Below are positions 1 through 9,375 of a stretch of DNA of 64,000 nt, piece by piece. Each line of letters begins with the position of its first letter. Position 1 is the first letter of the stretch. The translations under genes and the position numbers were made by a program. The DNA is from Anaerolineales bacterium. Its GTDB lineage: Bacteria; Chloroflexota; Anaerolineae; 4572-78; J111. The DNA lies in NCBI GenBank assembly GCA_020634855.1, contig JACKAU010000014.1, forward strand, positions 136,342 to 200,341, given 5' to 3'. Under the pieces are notes generated by a model. The model ran no database searches. It had not been told where the DNA came from and saw nothing but the letters and a program-made list of their open reading frames with translations.

Positions 1-2
1 GG

Positions 3-821
3 TTTTCCCCCTTTACAATGGCCCAGCTAACCACTACCGCCGAGCGCATGGCCGAGGCCGGCTTCGACCTGATCGAATTTCCCATCGAAACGATTGACGG
101 TTTTGACTACGCCGAAGCCGCCGCCATTGCCCGCGACCACGGATTGGGTACAAGCACCTGCGCGGCGATGGGGCCGGATCGCGATTTGATCCACCCCGAC
201 GAGGCCATCCGCGACAACGGGCTGGCCTATATCCGCCACTGCATCGAAGCGGCCCGCACGCTTGGCTCATCGACCCTGGTCGGGCCGATTTACTCTGCCG
301 TGGGACGCACCTGGCAGGCTACGCCGGACGAGCGGTCGAGAGACATCGACCTACTGGTGCGGCAACTGTCCAAACTGGCCGCGTATGCCGCCGATTACGG
401 CGTCACCCTCTGCATCGAACCCCTCAACCGCTTTGAAACCAGCTTCATCAACACGGTCGAACAAGCCATCGAAGTCATTGATCGGGTCGATCATCCCCAC
501 TGTAAACTCCTCCTCGACACCTTCCATATGAACATCGAAGAACTCTCCCTCGGCGACGCTATCCGCACCGCCGGGCCGCGCGTCGGTCACTTTCACGCCT
601 GTGAGAACGGTCGGGGCGCACCGGGGTCGGGCCATGTGCCGTGGGACGATGTGGCTCAGGGCCTACGGGACATCGACTACAACGGCGCGGTCGTCATCGA
701 GTCGTTCACGGCCGAGGTTAAATCCATTGCTCGCGCCGCCGCCATCTGGCGCCCGCTGGCGCCCACCCAGGATGCTATCGCCTACGATGGATTAACGTTT
801 CTAAAAAGATTGCTGACGTAA
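3..821 (+). CDS. Ketose 3-epimerase (D-tagatose/D-psicose 3-epimerase family), 5' end cut off
   Basis: TIM-barrel sugar epimerase predicted to move the C3 hydroxyl of a ketose using a divalent metal. Counting from the first in-window Met (base 18), the family's metal ligands are E134 (in IEPLNRFET), D167 (LLDTFHMNIEE), H193 (HFHACENGRG) and E228 (VVIESF). The frame is open to the window edge, and the residues before that Met read F-S-P-F-T, which matches the SPFT motif near the N-terminus of this family. The true start therefore lies upstream and Met18 is internal. It heads a run of sugar genes that includes xylA and xylB, so the substrate may be a pentulose or hexulose; the exact sugar cannot be read from sequence. 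Confidence 0.88.
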   Translation, partial: FSPFTMAQLTTTAERMAEAGFDLIEFPIETIDGFDYAEAAAIARDHGLGTSTCAAMGPDRDLIHPDEAIRDNGLAYIRHCIEAARTLGSSTLVGPIYSAVGRTWQATPDERSRDIDLLVRQLSKLAAYAADYGVTLCIEPLNRFETSFINTVEQAIEVIDRVDHPHCKLLLDTFHMNIEELSLGDAIRTAGPRVGHFHACENGRGAPGSGHVPWDDVAQGLRDIDYNGAVVIESFTAEVKSIARAAAIWRPLAPTQDAIAYDGLTFLKRLLT

Positions 822-988
822 CCGGAACTAAGTCAATGACATCAAGTTATTACGTCGTGCGCAGTGGGCAGTGATGAAACTTAACCACTACGTACTACGC
901 ACTACGCAATGCGTTGGTAGCACAGTAAATCATAGGCGTAATAACGCCTCAACCTGATGGTCATTGAAACAGAGAAAGGAGACAACCA

Positions 989-1819
989 ATGCCATTCATT
1001 TCACGTGACACGGCCCTGACGCGGCTGCGCGAACAAGTCGCCCAGGGAACCCCCATTATCGGGGCCGGCGCCGGGACGGGTATCTCAGCCAAATTTGCCG
1101 AGCGCGGCGGGGTCGACATTATCATCATCTACAACTCCGGTCGTTTTCGTATGGGGGGGCGCGGCAGTTTGGCCGGGCTAATGCCCTACGGCGACGCCAA
1201 CGAGATTGTGGTCGATATGGGCCGCGAAGTTCTGCCGGTCATCAAAAACACGCCGGTGCTGGCCGGGGTATGCGGCACCGACCCCTTCCGGTTGATGCCG
1301 GTTTTCTTGCGACAACTCAAGGACCAGGGCTTCGACGGCGTGCAGAACTTTCCCACCGTCGGCCTGATTGACGGCGTCTTCCGCCAGAACCTGGAAGAGA
1401 CCGGCATGGGCTACGGCCTGGAGGTCGAGATGATCCGGCTGGCCCACGACATGGACATGCTGACCTGTCCTTACGTCTTCACTCCGGACGACGCTCGGGC
1501 CATGGCCGAAGCCGGAGCCGATGTGCTGGTTCCCCACATGGGTCTGACCACCAAAGGCAGCATCGGCGCGGAAACGGCGCTCACCCTGGAGCAGTCGGCC
1601 CAACGGGTACAGGCCATGCGGGATGCGGCGGTTGAAGTTAACCCCGATATTTTGGTACTCTGCCACGGCGGGCCAATCGCCGAGCCATCCGACGCCCAAT
1701 ACATCTTCAACCACACCGAAGGTATCGCCGGCTTCTTCGGCGCCAGCAGTATCGAGCGATTAGCTACCGAACCGGCCATTGAGGGCCAGGCTAAGAAATT
1801 CAAAGATTTGGATCTTTAA
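989..1819 (+). CDS. Phosphoenolpyruvate hydrolase-like TIM-barrel protein
   Basis: 276 residues, full length for the PEP_hydrolase-like family (Pfam PF09370, named for distant similarity to phosphoenolpyruvate mutase/hydrolase folds). Recognisable blocks are GTGISAKFAERGG near the N-terminus, VCGTDPF, QNFPTVGLIDG, VPHMGLT and CHGGPI towards the C-terminus. No signal peptide or membrane segment. The start is supported by AGAAAGGAGA a few bases before ATG. The family's substrate is not established; in other genomes it often neighbours uncharacterised UPF0261 or sugar-acid genes. Its place between two sugar epimerases suggests a role in cleaving or isomerising a sugar-derived acid, which is inference. 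Confidence 0.82.
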   Translation: MPFISRDTALTRLREQVAQGTPIIGAGAGTGISAKFAERGGVDIIIIYNSGRFRMGGRGSLAGLMPYGDANEIVVDMGREVLPVIKNTPVLAGVCGTDPFRLMPVFLRQLKDQGFDGVQNFPTVGLIDGVFRQNLEETGMGYGLEVEMIRLAHDMDMLTCPYVFTPDDARAMAEAGADVLVPHMGLTTKGSIGAETALTLEQSAQRVQAMRDAAVEVNPDILVLCHGGPIAEPSDAQYIFNHTEGIAGFFGASSIERLATEPAIEGQAKKFKDLDL

Positions 1820-1826
1820 CCCGATC

Positions 1827-1952
1827 AGTTAGATAGATAGATAGATAGATAGATAGTTAGTTAGATAGTTAGTTAGATAGTTAGTTAGTTAGTTAGTTAG
1901 TTTGATGGCAACCTACCAACTAACCATCCAGCCAACTAACCATCCAACTATA
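1827..1952. repeat. Tetranucleotide (GATA/GTTA) microsatellite followed by AACTAACCATCC-type complement
   Basis: About 75 bases of uninterrupted 4-bp units, first GATA and then GTTA (1827-1902), run up to a pyrimidine-rich segment repeating CCAACTAACCATCC (about 1915-1950). The second segment is roughly complementary to the GTTAGTT words, so the spacer can fold on itself. It ends just before the cupin ribosome binding site. Slippage here could change spacing between the two genes. Confidence 0.85.
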
Positions 1953-1965
1953 TAAGGAGACTCTG

Positions 1966-2361
1966 ATGAGTAAATTCATCTTATCAAGCGACGTTCTGCG
2001 CGAACAACTGGACTGGGGCGAGATCGGTTGGGTGGCTAACCCGCCCACCACCGAGGCCCAAGACATTACCGTTATGGAAGTAACCTTGAACGTGGGCGCC
2101 GGCCACAACTTCCACAAACACCCCGACCAGGAAGAGGTCATCTATGTTATGGCCGGTCAAATCGAGCAGTGGTTAGAACAAGAAAAAGCTATACTCAACC
2201 CTGGCGACTCGATCTTCATCAAGCGGGATGTCGTCCACGCCTCGTTCAACATTGGCGATGACCCGGCCGTACTGATGGTGGTGCTGGGATCGTCTATCGG
2301 TGAGATTGGCTATGAAGTAGTCGATGTCGCCGACGAAGAACCCTGGAAATCATTACGATAA
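1966..2361 (+). CDS. Cupin-domain protein
   Basis: 131-residue single-domain cupin. Motif 1 gives H50, H52 and E56/E57 (in HKHPDQEEVIYVMAG) and motif 2 gives H91 (PGDSIFIKRDVVH), a complete metal-binding set. Small stand-alone cupins of this type are often sugar isomerases, epimerases or ligand sensors. The ribosome binding site ATAAGGAGA precedes the ATG. It is encoded between a PEP-hydrolase-like protein and a sugar isomerase, so a sugar or sugar-acid substrate is plausible, but the activity cannot be assigned. Confidence 0.85.
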   Translation: MSKFILSSDVLREQLDWGEIGWVANPPTTEAQDITVMEVTLNVGAGHNFHKHPDQEEVIYVMAGQIEQWLEQEKAILNPGDSIFIKRDVVHASFNIGDDPAVLMVVLGSSIGEIGYEVVDVADEEPWKSLR

Positions 2362-2375
2362 GATAGCAATCAATA

Positions 2376-2470
2376 GACCTGACAGGTTTCCGGCATAGTC
2401 GTTTGACGTAAGGTATAAGTCAACTGTCCTCGATTTACGCCCAATGGTGACTCCTAAAACCTGTCAGGTC
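2376..2470. repeat. Terminal-inverted-repeat element, GACCTGACAGGTTT family (copy 1)
   Basis: 95-bp spacer element bounded by GACCTGACAGGTTT and its exact complement AAACCTGTCAGGTC. A second copy with the same ends and the same 95-bp length lies at 50869-50963, while the interiors differ apart from a few bases next to one end. This looks like a small dispersed non-coding element. Confidence 0.85.
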
Positions 2471-2509
2471 TTAATAAGTTCATAACATACTTACAAGGAG
2501 AACCAAACT

Positions 2510-3517
<1,008 letters not shown>

Positions 3518-3608
3518 TTAGCCTTGGAGCATCAATGTTATGAACTTTAAAGAATTAATCGGGGTATCTATCGTCGGCCAGCCTGACTTTAGACCCGCCG
3601 GCTAATAG

Positions 3609-3664
3609 CCCCCTATCCCCCCAGCGGGGGAATTTTCGGCTCCCCCCGCTGGGGGGCTGGGGGG
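3609..3664. repeat. GC-rich imperfect inverted repeat
   Basis: Left arm (3609-3631) ends CCCCCCAGCGGGGGA and right arm (3641-3664) begins TCCCCCCGCTGGGGGG, giving a stem of over 20 bp with few mismatches around a 9-base loop. No T-run follows, so it is not a convincing terminator. At 3687-3709 a partial copy of the GACAAAG...CTTTGTCGCTCC repeat follows (see 6908-6957). Confidence 0.8.
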
Positions 3665-3791
3665 TAATCTTCATTACTTTGATGCTGACAAAGCCAGCTT
3701 TGTCGCTCCACAAATTTTGTTTCGAGCTGACAGGCTGTGTGGCGCGCCGGCGACTCGTTTGGTCTGAGCGGACGGGTGATAATTTTCATCA

Positions 3792-4201
3792 GTGAATCAG
3801 ATGACCCGTAACTGCCGGGCGCTCGATGCACCGTGATTCGGTTGTCCCGTGGTTACCGACCATTCGATGCACCGTGATTCATATATCCCGTGGCTGCCGA
3901 CCGTTTGATGCACCGGTGAATGAGATGACCCGTGGCTGCCGACCGGTCGATGCACCGTGATTCGGTTGTCCCGTGGCTACCGACCGTTCGATTCACCCTG
4001 ATTCGGTTGTCCCGTGGCTACCGACCGGTCGATTCACCGTGATTCGGTTGTCCCGTGGCTACCGGCCGTTCGATTCACCGTGATTCGGTTGTCCCGTGGC
4101 TGCCGACCGGTCGATTCACCGTGATTCGGTTGTCCCATGGTAGCCGACCGTTTGATTCACCGTGATTCGCATGTCCCGTAGCTGCCGACCGGTCGATTCA
4201 C
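3792..4201. repeat. Minisatellite: about ten tandem copies of a 41-bp unit
   Basis: Ten consecutive units starting at 3792, 3833, 3874, 3915, 3957, 3998, 4039, 4080, 4121 and 4162. All are 41 bp except the fourth (42 bp) and the slightly truncated last. The consensus starts GTGATTCGGTTGTCCCGTGG and ends CGACCGGTCGATTCACC. Each unit contains the perfect palindrome CGACCGGTCG (or variants with GTTCG) and a TCACCGTGA palindrome across the unit junction. Units 5-9 are most alike; the first four are more diverged. Since 41 is not a multiple of 3 and no long frame crosses it, it is not coding. It fills most of the spacer between two sugar genes. Confidence 0.92.
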
Positions 4202-4571
4202 GAGTCGATCAGTCAGGTCGAGGCATCCGGTCATAGCTAGCGCTGTTCGGTCAGATCGGCAGCAGCTATCGAGTAACCGATTCACGTTCACCATCATTGG
4301 CTGAGGGGCTGTGACCCACTGATAGAGCAGGACAGTTTATGCCTTTTACTCAAGATTCAGTATAATAGGGGACACTACCTAAGGAACAGAAATTAAATAA
4401 CTTCTCTAATTTCAGTGGGTCGTAACGGCTAATTGATAAGTAAAGATTGCGTCACCAATCACCTATGACGATTTACCAAGGACCACTTACTGCGCCGGTC
4501 AAATGGTGATGTTGTTTAATTTTCCATCCTAAAATGACTCAAAACCCCTAATTAATGAGGAAAATAACCTA
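4202..4571. other. Non-coding leader of xylA
   Basis: No gene seen. A perfect 10-bp inverted repeat, GACCCACTGA (4313-4322) and TCAGTGGGTC (4412-4421), brackets an AT-rich stretch containing a TATAAT hexamer at 4361-4366 that could be the -10 of a xylA promoter; no good -35 stands 16-18 bp upstream. The inverted repeat could be an operator or part of the leader RNA. This is a guess from position. Confidence 0.4.
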
Positions 4572-5732
4572 ATGTACGATCCAAAACCTGAACATAAATT
4601 CACTTTCGGCCTGTGGACGGTGGGCAACATTGGCCGAGACCCCTTTGGAGAAGCCGTGCGCGCGCCGCTGTCGCCGGCCAGCATTGTCTATATGCTGGCC
4701 GAGTTGGGCGCGTGGGGGGTCAACTTCCACGACAACGACCTGGTGCCTATCGACGCCACGCCGGCCGAGCGGGACAAGATTGTAGCTGATTTCAAAAAAG
4801 CGCTCGATGACACCGGCCTGGTCGTGCCGATGGCGACGACCAACCTGTTCGCCGATCCGGTCTTCCGCGACGGCGCTTTCACCAGCAATGATCCCAAGGT
4901 GCGGGCCTACGCCCTACAAAAAACAATGAACGCGATGGATTTGGGCGCGGAGTTCGGCGCTAAAATCTATGTCTTCTGGGGCGGCCGCGAAGGGACCGAA
5001 ACCGACGCCGGCAAAAACCCGTTGGATGCGGGCAAGTGGTTCCGTGAAGCGCTCAACTTCCTATGCGAGTACAATATCGACCAGGACTACGGCTACAAAT
5101 TCGCTCTGGAACCCAAACCGAACGAACCGCGCGGCGATATTTATCTGCCCACGGTCGGCTCGATGCTGGGCTTCATCGCTACCCTGGATCATCCCAGTAT
5201 GGTCGGCGTCAACCCTGAGGTGGCCCACGAGCATATGGCCGGCCTCAACTTTATGCACGCCGTGGCCCAAGCCTGGGATGCCGGCAAGCTGTTCCACATT
5301 GACCTCAACGACCAAAAGTTTGGGCGCTATGACCAGGACTTCCGCTTCGGCGCGGAGTCGATTAAATCGGCCTTCTATCTGGTCAAGTTTCTGGAAGATG
5401 TCGGCTATAACGGCAGCCGCCATTTTGATGCGCACGCCTACCGCAGCGCCGATTTGGAAGATGTCAAAGCCTTTGCTCGCGGCTGTATGCGCACCTACCT
5501 TATCCTCAAAGAAAAAGCCGAACAGTTCAACGCCGATGTCGAAATCCAGAATCTGCTGGCGGACATCAAAGCCGACGACGGCTCGATGGATCAATTCCTG
5601 GGCGTCTATTCCAAAGAAAAAGTCGACGCCCTTAAAGCGCACACCTTCGACCGCGTCGCGATGGGCCAACGCGGCCAACCGTATGAACAACTGGACCAAT
5701 TGTTGATTGAGTTGCTGTTGGGAGTACGATAA
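4572..5732 (+). CDS. xylA: Xylose isomerase (class I, actinobacterial type)
   Basis: 386 residues, the normal size of Streptomyces-type class I xylose isomerase, which converts D-xylose to D-xylulose (and glucose to fructose) with two divalent metals. All catalytic positions are present and offset by one from Streptomyces numbering: H53 and D56 (NFHDNDL), W136 (VFWGGREG), E180 and K182 (LEPKPNEP), E216 and H219 (PEVAHEH), D244, D254 and D256 (HIDLNDQ...YDQD) and D286 (HFDAH). GAGGAAA precedes the ATG. It is followed by a paralogue and by xylulokinase, which makes the xylose pathway to xylulose 5-phosphate complete. No transporter or regulator for xylose lies in the window. Confidence 0.97.
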   Translation: MYDPKPEHKFTFGLWTVGNIGRDPFGEAVRAPLSPASIVYMLAELGAWGVNFHDNDLVPIDATPAERDKIVADFKKALDDTGLVVPMATTNLFADPVFRDGAFTSNDPKVRAYALQKTMNAMDLGAEFGAKIYVFWGGREGTETDAGKNPLDAGKWFREALNFLCEYNIDQDYGYKFALEPKPNEPRGDIYLPTVGSMLGFIATLDHPSMVGVNPEVAHEHMAGLNFMHAVAQAWDAGKLFHIDLNDQKFGRYDQDFRFGAESIKSAFYLVKFLEDVGYNGSRHFDAHAYRSADLEDVKAFARGCMRTYLILKEKAEQFNADVEIQNLLADIKADDGSMDQFLGVYSKEKVDALKAHTFDRVAMGQRGQPYEQLDQLLIELLLGVR

Positions 5733-5805
5733 GGAGTAGGAAGTAGGGAGCAAGGAGTAGGGATGCATCTTTTTTAGTTCCTACTTTCATCTACCTACTC
5801 CCTAA
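5731..5805. repeat. Low-complexity word hairpin (GGAGTAGG type) in the xylA-paralogue spacer
   Basis: Purine arm AAGGAGTAGGAAGTAGGGAG... (from 5731, overlapping the xylA stop) faces a pyrimidine arm CCTACTTTCATCTACCTACTCCC (5780-5802). The imperfect inverted repeat ends just before the ribosome binding site of the next gene. Related spacers are at 34021-34060, 35739-35831 and 60073-60137. Confidence 0.7.
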
Positions 5806-5826
5806 TTTATCAAAGGAGATTACACC

Positions 5827-6864
5827 ATGCCAGGCACTTTCCGCTTTTCTTTTGGGCCGTGGAACATCCACGAGGGGGCCGACCCCTTTGGCCCGGCGGT
5901 ACGCCCAACCGTGCCGTTTGCGGAGAAACTCAAACTTTACAAAAAACTCGGCTTCGATGGCGTTCAGTTTCACGATGACGACGCCGTGCCGGAGCTGAAT
6001 GATAAATCGAGCGCCCAGATCGAAAAAGAGGCGCGGGAAATGCGCCGGATGCTCGAAGGCGAGGGGCTGGTGGCCGAATTTGTCGCGCCGCGCTTGTGGG
6101 AAGACAGTCGCACCATTGACGGCGGCTTTACCGCCAACAGCGAGCGCGACCGGCAGTACGCCATCGACCGCACCCGCCAATGCATCGACATCGCCAGGGC
6201 GGTGGGCACCAATTTCATGGTGGTCTGGCTGGCCCGCGAGGGCACCTACATCCGTGAGGCCAAAGACGCCAAGCTGGCCGTCGAGCGGCTGGTGACGGCC
6301 ATCAACCAGATGCTGGCCCACGATCCCGACATTCGCATCGCCATCGAGCCGAAGCCGAACGAGCCGATGGATTTGGCCTACATCCCGACCATCGGCCACG
6401 CCATCGGCCTGTCGTACCTGACCGATGACCCCAGCCGCGTCGGTAGCCTGGTTGAATCGGCCCACGCCATTCTGGCCGGGCTTGATCCCTCGGATGAGAT
6501 GGCGTACGCCCTGGCCCACAACAAGTTATGGAGCGTACATCTCAATGACCAGAACGGTCTGAAATTCGACGAGGATAAAGCCTTTGGCGCGGTCGATTTG
6601 CGGCGGGCGTTTATGCAGGTGTGGGTTCTCGACCGCGACGGTTACGGCAACAACGGCCAGTTTGTGGGGTTGGATGTGAAAGCGATGCGCACCCAAAAAG
6701 CGGAACAGGCCAGCCAGCATCTGAGCAATAGCCGCGAAATCTTTCTGGCCCTACTGGATGTGGTGCGAAGCTTAGATACGGACCGCATCGACGATCTCAT
6801 CGCCGAGCGTAACTACGAACTGTTGGAAATGGAAATCATTCGGGCGCTAATGGGGCGCTCGTAA
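5827..6864 (+). CDS. Xylose isomerase paralogue with altered metal site
   Basis: 345 residues, about 40 shorter than XylA at the C-terminus, but the same barrel. Conserved are H49 and D52 (QFHDDDAVP), E174 and K176 (IEPKPNEP), E210 and H213 (VESAHAI), D248 and D250 (KFDED) and D283 (GLDVKAMR). The position of Streptomyces Asp245 (D244 in the upstream XylA) is His238 (WSVHLNDQ), and W136 of the xylA product sits in VVWLAREG rather than VFWGGREG. It may therefore bind a different metal or substrate. CAAAGGAGA precedes the ATG. It lies between xylA and xylB and is probably co-transcribed with them. Confidence 0.88.
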   Translation: MPGTFRFSFGPWNIHEGADPFGPAVRPTVPFAEKLKLYKKLGFDGVQFHDDDAVPELNDKSSAQIEKEAREMRRMLEGEGLVAEFVAPRLWEDSRTIDGGFTANSERDRQYAIDRTRQCIDIARAVGTNFMVVWLAREGTYIREAKDAKLAVERLVTAINQMLAHDPDIRIAIEPKPNEPMDLAYIPTIGHAIGLSYLTDDPSRVGSLVESAHAILAGLDPSDEMAYALAHNKLWSVHLNDQNGLKFDEDKAFGAVDLRRAFMQVWVLDRDGYGNNGQFVGLDVKAMRTQKAEQASQHLSNSREIFLALLDVVRSLDTDRIDDLIAERNYELLEMEIIRALMGRS

Positions 6865-6907
6865 ACCTACCGAAACGTCAGCGCCGCCTTGGCCAACGCT
6901 TACCAGA

Positions 6908-6957
6908 GGAGCGACAAAGTAAACTTTGTCAAAGTCAAAGCAGAGCTTTGACGCTCC
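6908..6957. repeat. Inverted-repeat element, GGAGCG(A/T)CAAAG family (copy 1)
   Basis: 50-bp element with ends GGAGCGACAAAG and CTTTGACGCTCC (near-complementary), and inner AAAGT/ACTTT words that can form two small hairpins. A second copy is at 53232-53289 and a partial one at 3687-3709. It lies just upstream of the xylB ribosome binding site. Confidence 0.8.
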
Positions 6958-6983
6958 CTATTTACTTTTGAGAGGAGACAATC

Positions 6984-8483
6984 ATGCCCTATTATCTTGG
7001 AATCGACTCATCTACCACCGGCGTGAAAGCGCTGCTCATCGATGATAATGGCGATGTGGCCGGTACGGCCACTACCGAACTACCCCTATCCACCCCCAAA
7101 CCCCTGTGGAGCGAGCAGAACCCGGCCGACTGGTGGGACGGCGCGGTCAGCAGTATCAAGCAGGTGTTGCAAAACACCCACATTTCCAGCGATGACATTA
7201 AGGCGATTGGGCTGACCGGCCAAATGCACGGCTTGACCTTACTTGATGAAGCAGGCGACGTACTGCGACCGGCCATCCTCTGGAACGATCAACGCACCGG
7301 CCCGCAGTGCGACGAGATTCGCGCCCGGCTGGGCAAAAAGCGATTGGTCGAGGTCACCGGCAACGACGCGCTGACCGGCTTCACTGCCCCCAAAATTTTG
7401 TGGGTTCGCGAACACGAGCCGGATATTTACGATGAGATCGATCAGATTTTGCTGCCGAAAGATTACATTCGCTACCGGCTGACCGATGATTACGCCACGG
7501 ACAAAGCCGGAGCCGCCGGCACCTTGCTGCTTAATGTCAAAAGCCGTAACTGGTCAGTGGAGGTTTTAGACGCGTTAGAAATTCCCGCCGGTTGGCTACC
7601 GACCACATATGAGGGTCCGGAAGTGACCGGGACTGTTTCGGACGAGGCCGCCTTGGCCACAGGTCTGGAACCCGGCACACCGGTCGTTGCCGGCGGCGGT
7701 GACCAGGCGGCGCAAGCGGTAGGTGTCGGGGCGGTGCAACCGGGGGTCATCGCGCTGACGTTAGGCACGTCAGGTGTGGTCTTCGCCAGCGCCGCCGAGC
7801 CGTTCATCGAGCCGGAAGGGCGGTTGCACGCCTTTTGTCACGCCGTGCCGGGCCGCTGGCACATGATGGGCGTGATGCTGTCGGCCGCTGGCAGCCTGCG
7901 CTGGTATCGCGACACGCTGGCTCCCGGCGTCGATTTCGACACGCTGTTGGCCCCTACAGCCAATATTCCGCCCGGCAGCGAAGGCTTGCTATTCCTGCCC
8001 TACCTTACCGGAGAGCGCACACCCCACCCTGATCCGCTGGCGCGCGGCGCGTTTGCCGGGATCACCGTGCGCCACACGCAGCCCCATTTCACCCGCGCCG
8101 TGCTAGAAGGCGTGGCCTTTGGCCTGCGAGACGGCTTCGAGTTGATGAAAGCCGCCGGTCTGACCGACATCAAACAGGTGCGTGTCTCCGGCGGTGGGGC
8201 CAAGAGTCCCATCTGGCGGCAGATTTTAGCCGATGTGTTGAATGTTGAATTGGTGACGGTTAATACGTCCGAAGGGGCGGCTTATGGCGCGGCGCTGCTG
8301 GCGGCGGTCGGCGCGGGGGTTTGGCCGGATGTCGATACAGCGACTCAGACCTGCATCCAACTCACCGGTTCAACCAGGCCGCAGGCGGAGACCGTGGCGG
8401 TGTACGAGCAGTTCTACGCCCAGTATCGACAGTTGTATCCGTCGTTGAAGGATATCTCGCACAACTTGGGCCAATTAACGTAG
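6984..8483 (+). CDS. xylB: Xylulokinase
   Basis: 499-residue FGGY-family carbohydrate kinase that phosphorylates D-xylulose at O5 with ATP. The N-terminal phosphate-binding strand reads YLGIDSSTTGVKALL. The hinge/substrate block GLTGQMHGL is present, and GGGDQAAQAVG contains the likely catalytic base D240. LTLGTSGVVF and the C-terminal RVSGGGAKSPIW are also xylulokinase-like. GAGAGGAGACAA precedes the ATG. It is the last gene of the xylose operon and is followed by a terminator. Confidence 0.96.
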   Translation: MPYYLGIDSSTTGVKALLIDDNGDVAGTATTELPLSTPKPLWSEQNPADWWDGAVSSIKQVLQNTHISSDDIKAIGLTGQMHGLTLLDEAGDVLRPAILWNDQRTGPQCDEIRARLGKKRLVEVTGNDALTGFTAPKILWVREHEPDIYDEIDQILLPKDYIRYRLTDDYATDKAGAAGTLLLNVKSRNWSVEVLDALEIPAGWLPTTYEGPEVTGTVSDEAALATGLEPGTPVVAGGGDQAAQAVGVGAVQPGVIALTLGTSGVVFASAAEPFIEPEGRLHAFCHAVPGRWHMMGVMLSAAGSLRWYRDTLAPGVDFDTLLAPTANIPPGSEGLLFLPYLTGERTPHPDPLARGAFAGITVRHTQPHFTRAVLEGVAFGLRDGFELMKAAGLTDIKQVRVSGGGAKSPIWRQILADVLNVELVTVNTSEGAAYGAALLAAVGAGVWPDVDTATQTCIQLTGSTRPQAETVAVYEQFYAQYRQLYPSLKDISHNLGQLT

Positions 8484-8517
8484 CACATACGCTACCGAGG
8501 ACGAAGGAAACGCAAAG

Positions 8518-8550
8518 AACACCGAAGAAACTCGGTGTTTTTTGTTTTCT
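8518..8550 (+). terminator. Rho-independent terminator after xylB
   Basis: Perfect 8-bp stem AACACCGA / TCGGTGTT (8518-8525 and 8532-8539) with a 6-base loop, followed by TTTTGTTTTC. It lies 34 bases after the xylB stop. Confidence 0.88.
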
Positions 8551-8627
8551 ATAGGACGCCTTACGATGAAATTCGTAGTCTTTGAAACAAATTTATGGCG
8601 TCTTTGAATCAGAAAACTCGCAAAAAA

Positions 8628-8990
8628 TTACCCGTTGGAGTCGGTTAGTAGCGGAGCTTGAAGGATCGCTAGCTTAAAATCAAGAATACTGTCCACCACT
8701 TTTTGGGTAGCCTGATAGATATACAAATTGTTGCTGTTTAGGCTGAGGCCAATAACCTTTAGTCCTGGTCGAGCCAATAAAATTCGTTTTAAGTCCAGCT
8801 TCTGCATCGATGGACCGCTACTATCTAAAATGACAATGTCGGGCTGACTTACTTTAATCTGTTCGAGCGCACGGTCGATGTCAGTTTCTTGGCCAACGAG
8901 TTGGAGATCCGGGTCTTGGCTCAGTAAGCTTCTGAGACCGTGGGCAAACATAAGGTGGTCCGAAAGCACAAAAATACGGGTTGTTGACAC
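8628..8990 (-). CDS. Stand-alone receiver-domain protein, partly degenerate
   Basis: About 120 residues of NarL-type receiver with no DNA-binding domain. The phosphoacceptor is probably D56 (DIVILDSSGPS). The N-terminal acidic pair is reduced to one Asp (VLSDHLMF) and no KP motif is visible near the C-terminus, so phosphotransfer chemistry may be impaired. I prefer the GTG at 8990, seven bases after TAGGAG, over the ATG at 9011. There is no kinase beside it; it could be a remnant of a NarL regulator or a phosphate sink for the kinases at 13-22 kb. Confidence 0.72.
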   Translation of the reverse strand: MSTTRIFVLSDHLMFAHGLRSLLSQDPDLQLVGQETDIDRALEQIKVSQPDIVILDSSGPSMQKLDLKRILLARPGLKVIGLSLNSNNLYIYQATQKVVDSILDFKLAILQAPLLTDSNG

Positions 8991-9228
8991 GATAGCTCCT
9001 ATACCAAACACTTGGAATACCTCTTTTTTGTAAAGATTTAGTAACTCTTTTGTCTAAATTATAGCGCTTCAAGTGAGGACTGCCCATACTCGTTTAGGCG
9101 GTATCTAGCTATAGGAAGGGTTATCTTGGTGTAACTCTCCTGACGATCCTACGACACTTTAAATTATCCAAACGGGTGAGATTGCTCTTAGAGGGTTAAA
9201 GCCCTTACTACGAACTAATATTCTCCAT

Positions 9229-9368
9229 GTAGGTTGGGTTGAGCCGGAAATCTCGTCTTTGGGTGGGCTAGCGTTGGGTTTCATTGCATATCTCATCACC
9301 GAAAAATCTGGTGAAACCCAACCATTGAGGCGATAGACTCTCGAAGTGACCCATTCAACCCAACCTAC
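9229..9368. repeat. Nested palindromic element, GTAGGTTGGGTTGA family
   Basis: 140-bp element bounded by GTAGGTTGGGTTGA and TTCAACCCAACCTAC, with an inner pair GTTGGGTTTCA (9273-9283) and TGAAACCCAAC (9312-9322). It fills most of the gap between the receiver gene and the end of tupC; nothing else is seen in 8991-9375. It could also end tupC transcripts as a structure, but there is no T-run. Confidence 0.82.
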
Positions 9369-9375
9369 GCTAAGG

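Noticed and set aside
3792..4201. CRISPR array
   Set aside because: The repeats are contiguous 41-bp units with no unique spacers and no cas genes nearby.
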